Assembly: GCF_003075415.1 (NCBI RefSeq)
Contig: NZ_QDAH01000034.1
Span: 1 to 62,841 of the forward strand
DNA: 62,841 bases
Direction: 5' to 3'
Source of the DNA: Microvirga sp. KLBC 81
GTDB taxonomy: Bacteria > Pseudomonadota > Alphaproteobacteria > Rhizobiales > Beijerinckiaceae
In this document: one piece after another, positions 7,814 through 19,400 of the stretch
How positions within the stretch are numbered: position 1 is the first letter of the stretch
Layout of the letters: the number at the start of each line of letters is the position of its first letter
The notes under the pieces: generated by a model
The model's database searches: none
Told to the model about the DNA's origin: nothing
Seen by the model: only the letters and a program-made list of their open reading frames with translations
Made by a program: the position numbers and the translations under genes

Positions 7814-10435
7814 ATGGGCGATACTTTCGCGACGCCGATCGCGCACCAGACGGCCGGCCCCTATCCGGCTTTCACCAACGCCCTGGTGGTGGGCCGGCCG
7901 TTCCGGCAGCCGTTGCAGACGGCCGCTAACCCAGCCAGTTTCTCGCGCGGCCTGGAATTGTTCATGTCGTCCGCGGGAGACGTGGCAAACATTTTCTGCT
8001 GGCTGGACGGCAAGTTGCGATGGGAACGCCTGACCTTGGCCGGAACGGTCTCCGTGACGAATGGCTCGGACACGGTCAACGGGGCCGGGACCGCGTGGGA
8101 CGCCACGCTCGAAGGGCGGACCTTGCAAGTGACCGGCACGGCCGACGCCTTCATGATCCTGCGGGTCGACAGCACGACCCGGCTGACGCTCGCGCGCACC
8201 TTCACCGGGACCACCGCGGCCGGCCGGACCTATTCGGTGACGCCATCTGAACGCCTGGCGTTGCAGACCGAGCAGGCGGGGGGCGTAACCCGTGTGCGGA
8301 TGATCGAGGCGCTGCCGCACTTTGCCTTCTACGAGAACGTCGAGCGGACCGCGGTGCAGACGGCGCTCGAGGCGCTGTTGACCAACGCCTATGCCCATGC
8401 GACGACGACCAATGTCCGGCGCAACTGGCACCGTTCGATGCGGATGGTTGTCGGCCCGGGCACGCGCACGCTGAAGGCCCACCTGGACCGTCATCTTCCG
8501 GTGGCGGCCGAGGTGACCCGGCTCGTGACCGACTTCTTCAGCGCCACGCCGGCGGCGCAGCTGCGCGGCGGACTGGACGTGAGCGCGGGCGACGCCATCG
8601 GGCGCGCCGCGCCTTTCCTGGCCTCCGATCCGCTGCCCGCTGCCGCGCCGTTCGACCTGAAGACGGCGGCCGATGCCGATCGCGCCAGGCGCTTGACCTT
8701 CCACGTGCAGGACCGCTGCGAGCAAACCATCAATCCCGTCTATTACCTGCATCGCTTCATGCGGCAGATGCTGCTTCCCGCCGCCGACCGCAGGATCACC
8801 TCGGTGACCGACGTGGTCAGCGGCGCCGCGCTGACGCACCCGCTGGCGATCTTGTTCCCCGCGCTCGCGGCGGCGGCCCTTCCGCGCGCGCGCGAGCAGA
8901 TCGCGGCGCAGTCGCGCATCCCACTGGGCCGGCTCGCCAATTTTCACGGTCATCCGCACACCGCGCCGGTCTCGCAGCGCGAGTGGCACTACACCGACGA
9001 CAGCGTGTTCGAGGCGCGCGCGCGCGGGGGCGGGGCGGCGGTGAACCTCGGCCCCAGCCCGGCGCAGCAAGCCGCCGTGAACGCCTTCTGGGCAGCCGAG
9101 GGCGCGACCGTCGCGCCAGCTTGCGACGCGCTCCAGGTGCCATGCGAGCTGATGATTTTCTTCGCTGGCGCCGAGAGCGTGAACTTCGACCCGCGCTTCA
9201 CCCGGCTCGAGCCGTTACGCCCGCAGAACCGAATCGGGCTGCGCGCGGGCGGTGTCAGTGCGGCCCTGGAGCTCGAGTACGATCACGCCACGGGCATCGG
9301 CGGGACGGTCACCGCCGTCGCTCTCAACGCGAACAATACGTCGCGCATCAGCGTCACGCTGAACAACCCGAGAACGTTTCGCCAGGATTTCCTGACGCGA
9401 GTCAACTCCTCTGTGCTGGTGGAAGATGTCGATCGTCTGCGCGTCGTGGGCCACACCTCTTCGGCGGCGGCCATCACCAACTACGACATCACGGTCAACG
9501 ACTTGCCGCTGGCGGGCGGCTTCCCGAACGGCGGCGTGCAGGCGCCGGCGGTGACGCGGTTCTATTCCGCTGCGACGCGCGCCGCGGGGGCCGGGACGCA
9601 CGGAGCCGTGGCGCATGCGGCGACGCGGGCGGGAACCCTGCGGCATTTGGGGGTTGCCGCCGCGGCAAATACGCTGGACGGCGCCACCACCGTCACCGTG
9701 TTTCTCAACGGGGCCGCGAGCACGTTGAGCGTGACGCTGGCCTCCGGGGGCAGGAACGGCGTGAACAACGCCGCCACCGTTGCCGTCGCATCGGGCGATA
9801 CCATCAGTGTCCAGGTGCAAACCGCTGGCGCGGCCGGAGACATCCGCAACCTGACGTGCTCACTCCAATTCGCGCCGGCCAATCACGCGGCGGTGTTCGT
9901 CCTCGACGGGTTCTCGCGTTCCGTTCCCAATCCGTGGAACGGTGCCGCCGCAGTGCGCGCCGCCACCAGCACGCTGACTTGGGACCAGCTGGTGACGATC
10001 GTGGACGCCACGGGCGGCGCGCGCATCAGCCCGGGCCTGACCCAGAACCTGATCAGTTCGGCGATGGAAGCGGTCACGCGGCTCGGCTTACGCGACCATC
10101 TCGCCGCCGCCGGCCTGCCGGCCCTGCCGGCCAACGCGGGTGGCTACCTGAACGACTGGCTGCTGCATGCGGCGCACTCCATTTTCCTGTCGGGAGGGGA
10201 GATCCGGGACAGCTACAAGTCCGACATCACTTTCCTCGACCTGCCGCTCGTCGGCTGCGCCTACAACACCGGCGGGTACCGGGCGAGAGCGGGCACGCCC
10301 TGGGGACTACGAGGACCGAGGGGCGGCCCGTTTGACAATGCCTACGTTCCGCGCGGCGCGCCGTTTCTCAACGCCGCGGCGACCCTGTTCAGCGGCGCGC
10401 CGGCGACCGCGGCGAGCGTGCGCTTCATGCGCTAG
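7814..10435 (+). CDS. Phage-tail-type protein with a split lytic-transglycosylase-like (GH23/SLT) domain
   Basis: 873 residues. The ATG at 7814 follows TGGAG; an in-frame GTG at 7793 overlaps the previous gene and is less likely. Residues about 76-142 carry the phage tail-fibre type beta module (GTVSVTNGSDTV... TRLTLARTF). The catalytic region shows the three signatures of SLT/GH23 lysozyme-like folds in order: Glu454 in FFAGAESVNFDP, GLTQ at 741-744, and AYNTGG at 816-821. Between the Glu and GLTQ motifs sits a jelly-roll-like beta domain (about 592-687; GTLRHLGV ... VASGDTISVQV) of the type seen in phage virion proteins. Expected activity would be cleavage of peptidoglycan glycan strands; this is inferred from motifs. 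No signal peptide is visible, so export would need another route. Second gene of the operon. Confidence 0.7.
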   Translation: MGDTFATPIAHQTAGPYPAFTNALVVGRPFRQPLQTAANPASFSRGLELFMSSAGDVANIFCWLDGKLRWERLTLAGTVSVTNGSDTVNGAGTAWDATLEGRTLQVTGTADAFMILRVDSTTRLTLARTFTGTTAAGRTYSVTPSERLALQTEQAGGVTRVRMIEALPHFAFYENVERTAVQTALEALLTNAYAHATTTNVRRNWHRSMRMVVGPGTRTLKAHLDRHLPVAAEVTRLVTDFFSATPAAQLRGGLDVSAGDAIGRAAPFLASDPLPAAAPFDLKTAADADRARRLTFHVQDRCEQTINPVYYLHRFMRQMLLPAADRRITSVTDVVSGAALTHPLAILFPALAAAALPRAREQIAAQSRIPLGRLANFHGHPHTAPVSQREWHYTDDSVFEARARGGGAAVNLGPSPAQQAAVNAFWAAEGATVAPACDALQVPCELMIFFAGAESVNFDPRFTRLEPLRPQNRIGLRAGGVSAALELEYDHATGIGGTVTAVALNANNTSRISVTLNNPRTFRQDFLTRVNSSVLVEDVDRLRVVGHTSSAAAITNYDITVNDLPLAGGFPNGGVQAPAVTRFYSAATRAAGAGTHGAVAHAATRAGTLRHLGVAAAANTLDGATTVTVFLNGAASTLSVTLASGGRNGVNNAATVAVASGDTISVQVQTAGAAGDIRNLTCSLQFAPANHAAVFVLDGFSRSVPNPWNGAAAVRAATSTLTWDQLVTIVDATGGARISPGLTQNLISSAMEAVTRLGLRDHLAAAGLPALPANAGGYLNDWLLHAAHSIFLSGGEIRDSYKSDITFLDLPLVGCAYNTGGYRARAGTPWGLRGPRGGPFDNAYVPRGAPFLNAAATLFSGAPATAASVRFMR

Positions 10436-10453
10436 GAAAGCAAAAGTGAGAGC

Positions 10454-13400
10454 ATGCCTGATCCTGTTTTCTACACGCCGCTGAGCGAGTACCTGTCGCA
10501 GGAGTTGTGGCCCTCCGACCTGTTCGTGCCGAGCGACGGATCGTTCCTCGATCGCATCGCGTACGAGGACGGGATGATCCTGGCGGAAGAGGGAACGTTC
10601 TCGGCTCAGCTTGCGATGCGCATTATGGACGAGGTGGTTTTCCAGCTGCCCCTGGGCTTCGCCTTCGTGCTCGGCTCGGGGCCGGTCATCGCGTCCGCGC
10701 ACAGCGGCGAGGACGGCCTGCTGGTCGAACTCTTCGCGGAAGTGCTCAAGCTGCGGCTGCCGCGAACGCTGTTCAAGCCGGTCATCGAGCAGGACGGCAA
10801 GCCGGTGGCGGATCCCGATCCCGAACATTTCGTCGACATCCCACTGCCGTTGGCGATCTCGGTCGACGGCGACTTCAACATCGACGTCGAGTGGCCGGGA
10901 GAGTCGCCGGGCCAACTCAACCTGCCGCGCTGCATGGTCGGCGACAGCGGCGTGATCATCTCGGCCGAGAACATCGTGCTGCGCCTCTCCAGCAACCAGG
11001 AACTGCCGGAAGCGGCGGCCGCGATCGGGCTCGACACCGACTGGAAGGGCGTGTTCATCGGCGCGGCGACGGTCGAGCTGCCTGAAGGCCTCGGGTCGGC
11101 CGTACCAAGCGACATCAAGTTCAGCAATGCCTTCATCGGCGACGGTGGATTTTCCGGCGAAATCGATGCAGATTGGACGCCGGCCTTTGCCGGCGAAGTC
11201 TTCGGCGTGACGTTCGGCCTCGAACATCTCGGATTGACCTTCGTCCAGAACAGCCTCGAAGATTCCGAACTCGCCGGCACCCTCACGCTTCCGTACTTCG
11301 ACGAGGAGGTCAAGGTCGCGATCGGCCTCAATCTCGACGGCACGTTCAGCGCCGCGTTGAGCGGCGAGAGCGGCCTCGTCACGCTGACCAAAGCGGGCGT
11401 TCTGCGCCTCGACCTGGACAGTATTGGCTTCGAATACACCGGCGGCACCTTCATCGTAAAGCTGAGCGGCCAGGTGACGCCGCTCTTTGGCGGTCTCGAC
11501 TGGCCGGCCTTCCAGGTCAAGGAGCTCGCGATCGACTCGAGCGGCAACGTCCGCTTCGAAGGCGGGTGGATGGACCTGCGCGACCAATACAGCCTCGACT
11601 TCCACGGCTTCAAGCTCGAGATCACCAAACTCGGCTTTGGCAAGACGGACGACGGAACGGGCAAGTGGATCGGCTTTTCCGGCGCGATCAAGCTGGTCGA
11701 CGGGCTGAGCGCCGGGGCATCCGTCGAGGGACTGCGCTTGAGCTGGTACGACAACGGCGACGTCAAGGTATCGCTCAACGGGATCGCGGTCGAGCTCGCG
11801 ATCCCTGATGTGCTCTACTTCAAGGGCGAAGTGTCCTACCGCGAGTTGCCTGGAGACATCCACCGCTTCGATGGCGACATCACGCTCGATCTCATCTCGC
11901 TCGACATGCGGGTCGACGCCCAGCTCGTCATCGGCACCGCCGGCAGCGGGGTGGACCGGTACAGCTTCATGGCCATCTACCTCGGCCTCGAGCTTCCCGC
12001 CGGCATTCCGCTCGGCGCGACCGGACTTGCGCTGTACGGCATGGCCGGCCTGTTCGCGCTGGAGATGGAGCCGGACAAGCTGCCCGAGGAAGCGTGGTTC
12101 GAGAACGACGATGCATCGCCCGGCTGGTACCTGCGGCCGACGGAAGGCGTGTCCGATCTCAGCACGAAATGGCGGCCGGCCGAGGGAAGCCTGGCGCTGG
12201 GCGCCGGCGTGACCCTGGGCACGCTCTCGGACAACGGCTACACTTTCTCGGGAAAGCTGCTGCTCGTCATCGTCTTCCCGGGCCCGGTCCTGCTGATCGA
12301 GGGGCGCGCCAACCTGCTCAAGGAGCGCGCCAAGCTGGGCGAGGAGGCGATGTTCCGGGCGCTCGCCGTTCTCGACGGGCGCGAGGGCACCTTCCTGCTG
12401 AACGTCGCCGCGCGGTACAAGTATGGCAGCAGCGCGGAGCTGATCGACATTCGCGCCAACGCGGAAGCGTTCTTCGACTTCAGCGACGCCGATGCATGGC
12501 ATCTGTATCTCGGCGAGAACGAGCCGCGCGAGCGCCGCATCTGGGCGGAGATATTCCAGCTGTTCGAGGCCAACAGCTACTTCATGCTCGATGCGCGCCA
12601 GCTGGCGATGGGCGCGTGGGTCGGCTACGACAAGAACTGGAAGTTCGGTCCCTTGCGGGTCACGGTCGAAGCCTGGATCGAAGGGAATGTCGTGGTCAGC
12701 TGGAAACCGGTCTACCTGCATGGCGACCTCTGGCTACACGGCAAGGCGGGCCTGAAGGCCTTCGGCTTCGGGCTCACGCTCGGCGTCGACGCGCAGTTTG
12801 CGGCCAACGTCTTCGATCCGTTCCACCTGCTCGCCACGTTCAGCGTCAAGATCGGGCTGCCGTGGCCGCTGAGCGACATCAAGAAGACCATCAAACTCGA
12901 ATGGGGGCCCGAGGGGGACGTGCCAGCGCTGCCGATGCCGCTCAAGGAGATCGCGATCGAGCACTTCAAGACAACGGTCAGTTGGCCGTTGCCGCGCGCC
13001 GCCGTTCTCCTGCCAAACTGGGACCCGGACGGCGACGGCTTTGTCAACGAAGGCGCGGTCACGGCGGCGGATATCGTGGCGCTCGATACCGCGCTGCCGC
13101 CGGCCGGCGTGCCCGTCGTGCCGCTCGACTGCCGGCCCCACATCACGTTCGGACGCGCGGTCCACGACAAGCCGCTCGTCGGCAGCAACGTCAACTTCGT
13201 CGAGCCGCCGCGCGAGCGGATCGGCGATCCGGCGACGAACGAAGGCCCGCTCGAAGTCGAATATGCGCTGCGCAGCATCGAGCTGCACAAGCTGGCGGGC
13301 GGCACGTGGTCGCTCGTTGCGCGCAGGAGCGATGCTGGCCCGCCGGTAGGCGACCTGTACGGCTCGTGGGCCCCAGTGGCCGGGGCGGGCACGGGCGGCA

Positions 13401-16400
13401 TCGCCCAGGTCAAGCTCTGGCTGTGGTCGAAGAGCGCGTTCGACTACACGCGCCACAGCGGCGGGGCCTGGGACGAGTGGTTCACCGACCAGTTCGACGA
13501 CTACCCATGCGTCCCTCAACCGCCTGACCGGGTGATCTGCTGCGATTTCGAGTCGGTTCCCGCCGGCCAGGTACTTAGCCCGCCGTACCACTGTCCCGCC
13601 CACGACTGGCTGGCGATCTCCTGGCTGTATCCGCCGCAGACCACGGTGACGGTGCTCGAGCCCGCGTTCCGCACCTTCAAGCATGCCTTGTGCGTGCCCG
13701 CCACGATCCCGGTCGGCGCGGCCGGGCCACAGCCCAACAGCATCCTTGTCAGCCTGCGCAAACCGGCGAGGGCGGTTCGCATCCTGGTCGCCGGGCGCGA
13801 GGGGGTGGGCGACCGGGTCGGCACCTGCATCGACTTCCGCGACCGGCCGGGGAGCCGGTCCTCGAATCCCCGTACCGAAGAACAGGTCGTTTTTGAGCTC
13901 CAGGATGCGGCTGGACACCGTCCGCCCGAGACGACGGTGGATACGCGCGGTGGCGCCGCAGGCCTGCACTGCGGCCACACGCTCGACGTGTCACTGCCGC
14001 TTGCCGTGGCCTGCGTCGACCTGTCCGTCTCGCTGTTCTCGCAGGGTGCGACCATCGTCGCATATAGCCAGGACGGGAGTTTTGCCAGCCAGGCGCGCCT
14101 ACCCCATGCCGTCAATGGCGCGCCGCAGACGATCCGGCTCACCGGTCGCTCGATCAAGCATGTGCGGCTCACCGCGCCGCAGGACGAGATGCTGCTGCAC
14201 ACGCTGTGCTTCCCCCTTGCCGATGGAGTCGCGGATGCGCAGTCGCAGGTCACCGGCATGGGCTTTACGACGGATGGCCAGGTAATCGGCCCGGTGGCGC
14301 CGGTCGCTGGTGTCATCGATATCCAGGGTCCCGGCCTGGTCCGTATCCTGGTGAGGGGACAGGCCTGCATCGTCCAGGTGTGCGTCAACATCGGTCCCGA
14401 CCCCGCGCAGGTGGAGCTGCAGCAAGAGATGGCACAGCACCTAAGCGACGAAATGGCCCGCTGGTCGCGCCAGGGCGACGTGCTCGAGCCGCACACCGAC
14501 TACCGGCTCAAGCTGGTGACGCACATCTCGGCCAGTGGCATCGCGTCCAAGGACATCGACCTCACCGAGTTCGCCTACTTCCGCACCGAGGGGCCGCCGG
14601 GACTGACGGCGCTCTCAACGCCCGCCGGCCAGGACGCGGCCACCTTCGACAGTGGCCTCGACGATCTGGCCCGCTACGTTGCCTACACGGTGCCATCCAC
14701 CGTTCCGGCGGCCGGCGAGAAGCCGCCGCTGCCGCGGCCGGTCTACCGTGCCTACGACATCGGCGTCGCGTTCAACGAAAACTACGTCGACCTGATGTAC
14801 CGGATAGCCGGGCGCGATCTCGGGCTTTACCTCTACGACAACAACAACCGGCCCGTGCGTGACGTCAGCGGCCGCCTGATTGATGTCAAAAATCGCTGGG
14901 GTGTGACCGAGGACCTGACGCTGACAGAAAGCGACAACTACTGGGTCACTACCGTCAACGGTAGCGACTGCGCCGTCATCGATACGACGCTCATCCCTCA
15001 CAACAGTACGCTCGGCGCAGCCGACGCGGGCCAGGTGCTCGACGGCGACACGCTGTACGAGGCGCGCCTCGTCCCGCTGCTCCTGCACGAGGCCTTCGCC
15101 GCGCATCTCGTCGGGGATGCGGCGACAGGCTCCGGGGCGGCCCTGGGGCGCTGGACCGTGTTCGACGAAGGCGCCAACGGTGGGCCCTCGCACTGGGAGG
15201 TGCGCGAGGAGGGCACGCCGCCCAGCCGTTACGTCATCCAGACGTCGAACATCTGGGGAGGTACGGTCAATGCGAACGACCCGGTCAAGCCGGGAACGCT
15301 GCTGGTCTGCGCGGACACGCCGCTGCTTGCCCCCGACCATCCGGAGCAGCCTTCGAACTGGACCGACTACCGCGTGAGCGTGTACCTGCGGTCCGGGGAC
15401 GACGACGCCATCGGCGTCGCCGTCCGGTACGCCGACCCGGGCCATCACTACCGATTCGTCATGGACAGGGAACGCAGGTATCGCCGCTTGCTGAAGGTCT
15501 ACGAAGGCGTCACGAACGTCCTGGCCGGCGATGAGTTCACCTACACACAGGGTCGCGACTATTTGCTCACGGTCGAAGCCGTGGGGACCTCGCTGCGGGT
15601 CTACCAGGATGGCGAACTCGTGTTCGACGCGAGCGACGAGTCCATGTCCGGGGGAACCGTCGGGCTGTATTGCTGGGCGAATACCGGGGCACGCTTCAGC
15701 GACGTGCGCGTCGACGACTTCAGCCTTGCCGCCTCCGTCGTCTACCGCTTCCAGTTCACGACCTCCAGGTACGTGAACTTCTTCCACCACTTGCACAGCT
15801 ACCGTGACGAGACCTGGCGCGCCGCCCTGTCCGACGCGGTCGCCGTCGCCGCAGCAGTGGGCGCAGCCGTGGCGCCGGCCGCTGCGCCGTCAGCCGACGA
15901 GGGGCGCGCATTCGAACAGCTTGCCGCCCTGGCCGGTGTGGGCTCGCAACCGCCGCCGGCGGAAGTCCAGGTAACCCGTCTCGAGATCGCCCAGCCGTTC
16001 GCGCTGCTCGTGCACAGCCCCGAACCGATCGCGTGGAGCCGCACCGCAATCGAACTGCTGCGGGCAACCAGGCCCGGCGCGCCGGTCGTGGCGCCACGCA
16101 GGGCCAAGCTCACCGACGTTTCCTTTGCGACCGCCGAGCCGAACGAGGAGTCGGTCACGCTGCTGCTGCAGGAACCGGGCAGCACCACCGGCTTGCGTAT
16201 CGACTACAGGACATTCCCGGGGGCGCTTGCTTCCTCTGGCCCCAGCAATGTCCTGTTCGCCGAGGCGTTCGAGGTCACGGCCGGCCTGCTCATGCGCGAG
16301 GACTTCGGCCCCAACGCGCTTGACCACTACACGATTGTCGACGAGGGCATCTCGTCAGGTCCGTCCGCCTGGTCGGTCCTCGCTGGAGCCATTGTGCAGA

Positions 16401-19400
16401 CGAGCAACATCTACGGTGGCAGCACAGCGGGCGCGGCGCCGGAGAAACCGGGTACGCTGGCAATCGCCAAGGACGCGCAAGGATGGACGAATGTCCGTAT
16501 CCGCGCCAGGTTCAGCACCGTCGACGACGATGCCATCGGAGTGGTATTCCGCTTCGTCGACCGGGACAACTACTATCGCGTCTCGCTGGATCGGGAGCTC
16601 AGTTACCGGCGACTCGTTAAGAAAGCCGGCGGGGTCGTCACCGTGCTGTGGGAGGACGGCGGGAACTACGACATCGGGCGGTCGTATGAACTTTCCATCG
16701 ACGCTCACGGTGAGCACCTGATCGGCTATCTCGACGGCGTCCCGCTGTTCAATGTGCGGGACACGGCCCTTGCCCGTGGCGCGGTCGGCTTTTACTGCTG
16801 GGCCAACACCGGCGCGCGCTTCGAGGCGCTGGAAGTCGAATCGCTCGACACCGACCCGGTACTCTGGGCGCCGGCCTTCACGGGCCTAGACGAGGTCGGG
16901 ATCGTCGACAGCGGCGGCGCTGTCGCCGGGCCGTCACTGTGGGAGGTGGACGGCGGCACGCTGCGCCAGACCTCCGACATCAACGCGCCGGAGGATGGCG
17001 TGCACTTCCCGGGCACCTATGCATACGCCGGCAATCCGGAGTGGCGCGATGTGCAGATCCACGCGCGGCTGCGCTCCGATGACGACGACGCCATCGGCGT
17101 CATGTTCCGCTACGTGGACGACGACAACTACTACCGCTTCTCCATGGACTCCGAACGCGGCTACCGCCGCTTGATCAGGAAAGTGGCGGGCGTAGTGAGC
17201 ACCCTCTGGCAGGATCCGGTGGGCTATACAGTCGGCCAGGGTTACGACCTCTCGATACGCGCGCTCGGTACAGAACTGCGCGCGCACTTGGACGGCACGC
17301 CGCTCTTCACGGTCCATGACAGCGCGTTGCGCGCGGGCGGGATCGGGTTCTACTGCTGGAACAATACCGGCGCGCACTTCGACCGCGTGCTCGTGAGCGA
17401 CGCGACACGGCGCATTGGCGCGTGGACCGTGACCGACGAGGCGAGCGCATCAAGTCCTTCGGTCTGGGCACTCGGCGGCGGAGCGCTCGTTCAACAGTCC
17501 GGCATCGGCGACGACGCCGGTCCCGACTATCCTGGAACCTTCGTTGTCGCCCGCGGGCAGTCGTGGATGGACTCCCGCCTGCGCGTGACGGTGCGCGCCG
17601 ACGCCAGCGGAGCGGTCGGCGTCATGTTCCGCTATACAGACGAGGACAACTACTATCGCCTGACGCTGGATCACCAGCACAATCGGCGCAGGCTGGTCCG
17701 CAAGCAGGGCGGGGCGACCACGATCCTGTTCGACGCGGCCGGCAGTTACGCAATCGGGGGGCAAACCGTCCTCACGGTCGACGCGGTCGGCTCCCATCTT
17801 GTCGGGTACATCGGGGCCGAGCGGCTCTTCGACGTCAACGACACCGCCCACCCCGGCGGGCAAATGGGTCTCTACTGCTGGAGGAACACCGGTGCACGCT
17901 TCGAAGGTGTCGAGGTCCGCGTGCCGCCCATCGAGGCACACGCGCTGCTGTCCGACCGGTTTGCCGAAGGGGACACCAGCGGCTGGACTTTCATCGACGA
18001 AGGCACATCAGACGCACCATCGGTATGGAGCACCGTCGGCGGTGCGTTGCGCCAGACCAGCAACATCTTCGAGTTGCCGATCGACAGGGACACGCTCGGC
18101 AAGCGCGGCACCCAGGCCCTCGCGGGCGACCCGGCCTGGACCGATGTCGTCGTGAGCGCGCGGCTCCAGTCTTTCGACGACGGCGCCATCGGCCTCCTGT
18201 TCCGGTATGCCGACGACGCGAACTTCTATCGCTTCTCGATGGATGCGCAGCACGGATACCGTCGCCTCGTCAAGGCAGTCGCAGGCGTATTCACCCTGCT
18301 GTGGGAGGATGCGGTCGCTTACGAGCTCGGGCGCCCGTACGAGATGACGCTGACCCTTGTCGGCAACACGCTGCGCGGCCACCTGGACGGGATCCCGCTG
18401 TTCGTGGTCGAGGACGCCGACGTGCCGGCCGGCCGCATCGGACTGTATTGCTGGGGGAATACCGACGCGCGGTTCTCCCGCGTCCACGTCTACCCGGCGC
18501 AAATGGCATTTGACGAATGGCTGCTCGACGAACCGTTCAACGCCCTGGCGCCGGCCACCTGGACCATCGTCGACGACGGGACGGTGGACGGGCCATCGGA
18601 CTGGCAGGCGACCGGCGGATTGCTGCGCCAGGCGGGCGCCATTCACGATGGGGATCTCTCCGCCGCGGCGCCGGAGAAATTCGGCACGTTTGCGGCTGCC
18701 GGTTCGCCATCCTGGACGGACTACCGGCTGAGCGTACGACTCGTTTCAGGCGAGGACGACGCGATCGGCGTAATGTTCCGCTATGCCGATGCGGACAACT
18801 ACTATCGTCTTTCAATGGACGCGCAGCGCGGGTACCGCCGTCTGGTCAAGAAGGTGGGAGGTGCCGTATCGGTGCTGTGGGAAGCGAACGCGTCCTACGA
18901 GGTAGGGCGCGAGTACCTGATGACGGTCGAGTGCACGGGAACCCACCTGAGCGGCTATCTCGACGGTGTCCGCCTGTTCGCGCTGGACGATCCCGATCTC
19001 GCCATGGGCGGGATTGGCCTGTACTGCTGGGGTAACGTGGACGCGCGCTTCGCCGAAGTGCGCGTCGCCCCGATGACCTGGGAAACCTACCATGCTTTTG
19101 CGGCCGGCGATCTGCTGCCGGCGGGAACACGCGTGCAGGTATTCTCGGGCAACGAAGCGCAGGCCCCCTCGGCAGCGGGGCAGGCGGGACTGGTACGGCA
19201 CTTTGTCGCGATGCTCGCCGACCGCGGAACGATCCGGCTGCCCGCCACGGGCGTGGCACTACGACTCGTCTCCGGGCGTGACGATGTTGTCCACGCGCGC
19301 TCGTTCCTGCCCGAGGCGGCGTATCAGTCTATCGATGATGTTCGCGTGCTGCGCAAGGATGATGGCACGGCCTTTGCCGTGATCGTTCCGACAGCCGCCG

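Noticed and set aside
10307..12721. A long minus-strand open frame antisense to the 3033-residue gene
   Set aside because: High GC leaves the antisense frame open; the composition is unlike a real protein and the plus-strand gene is clear.
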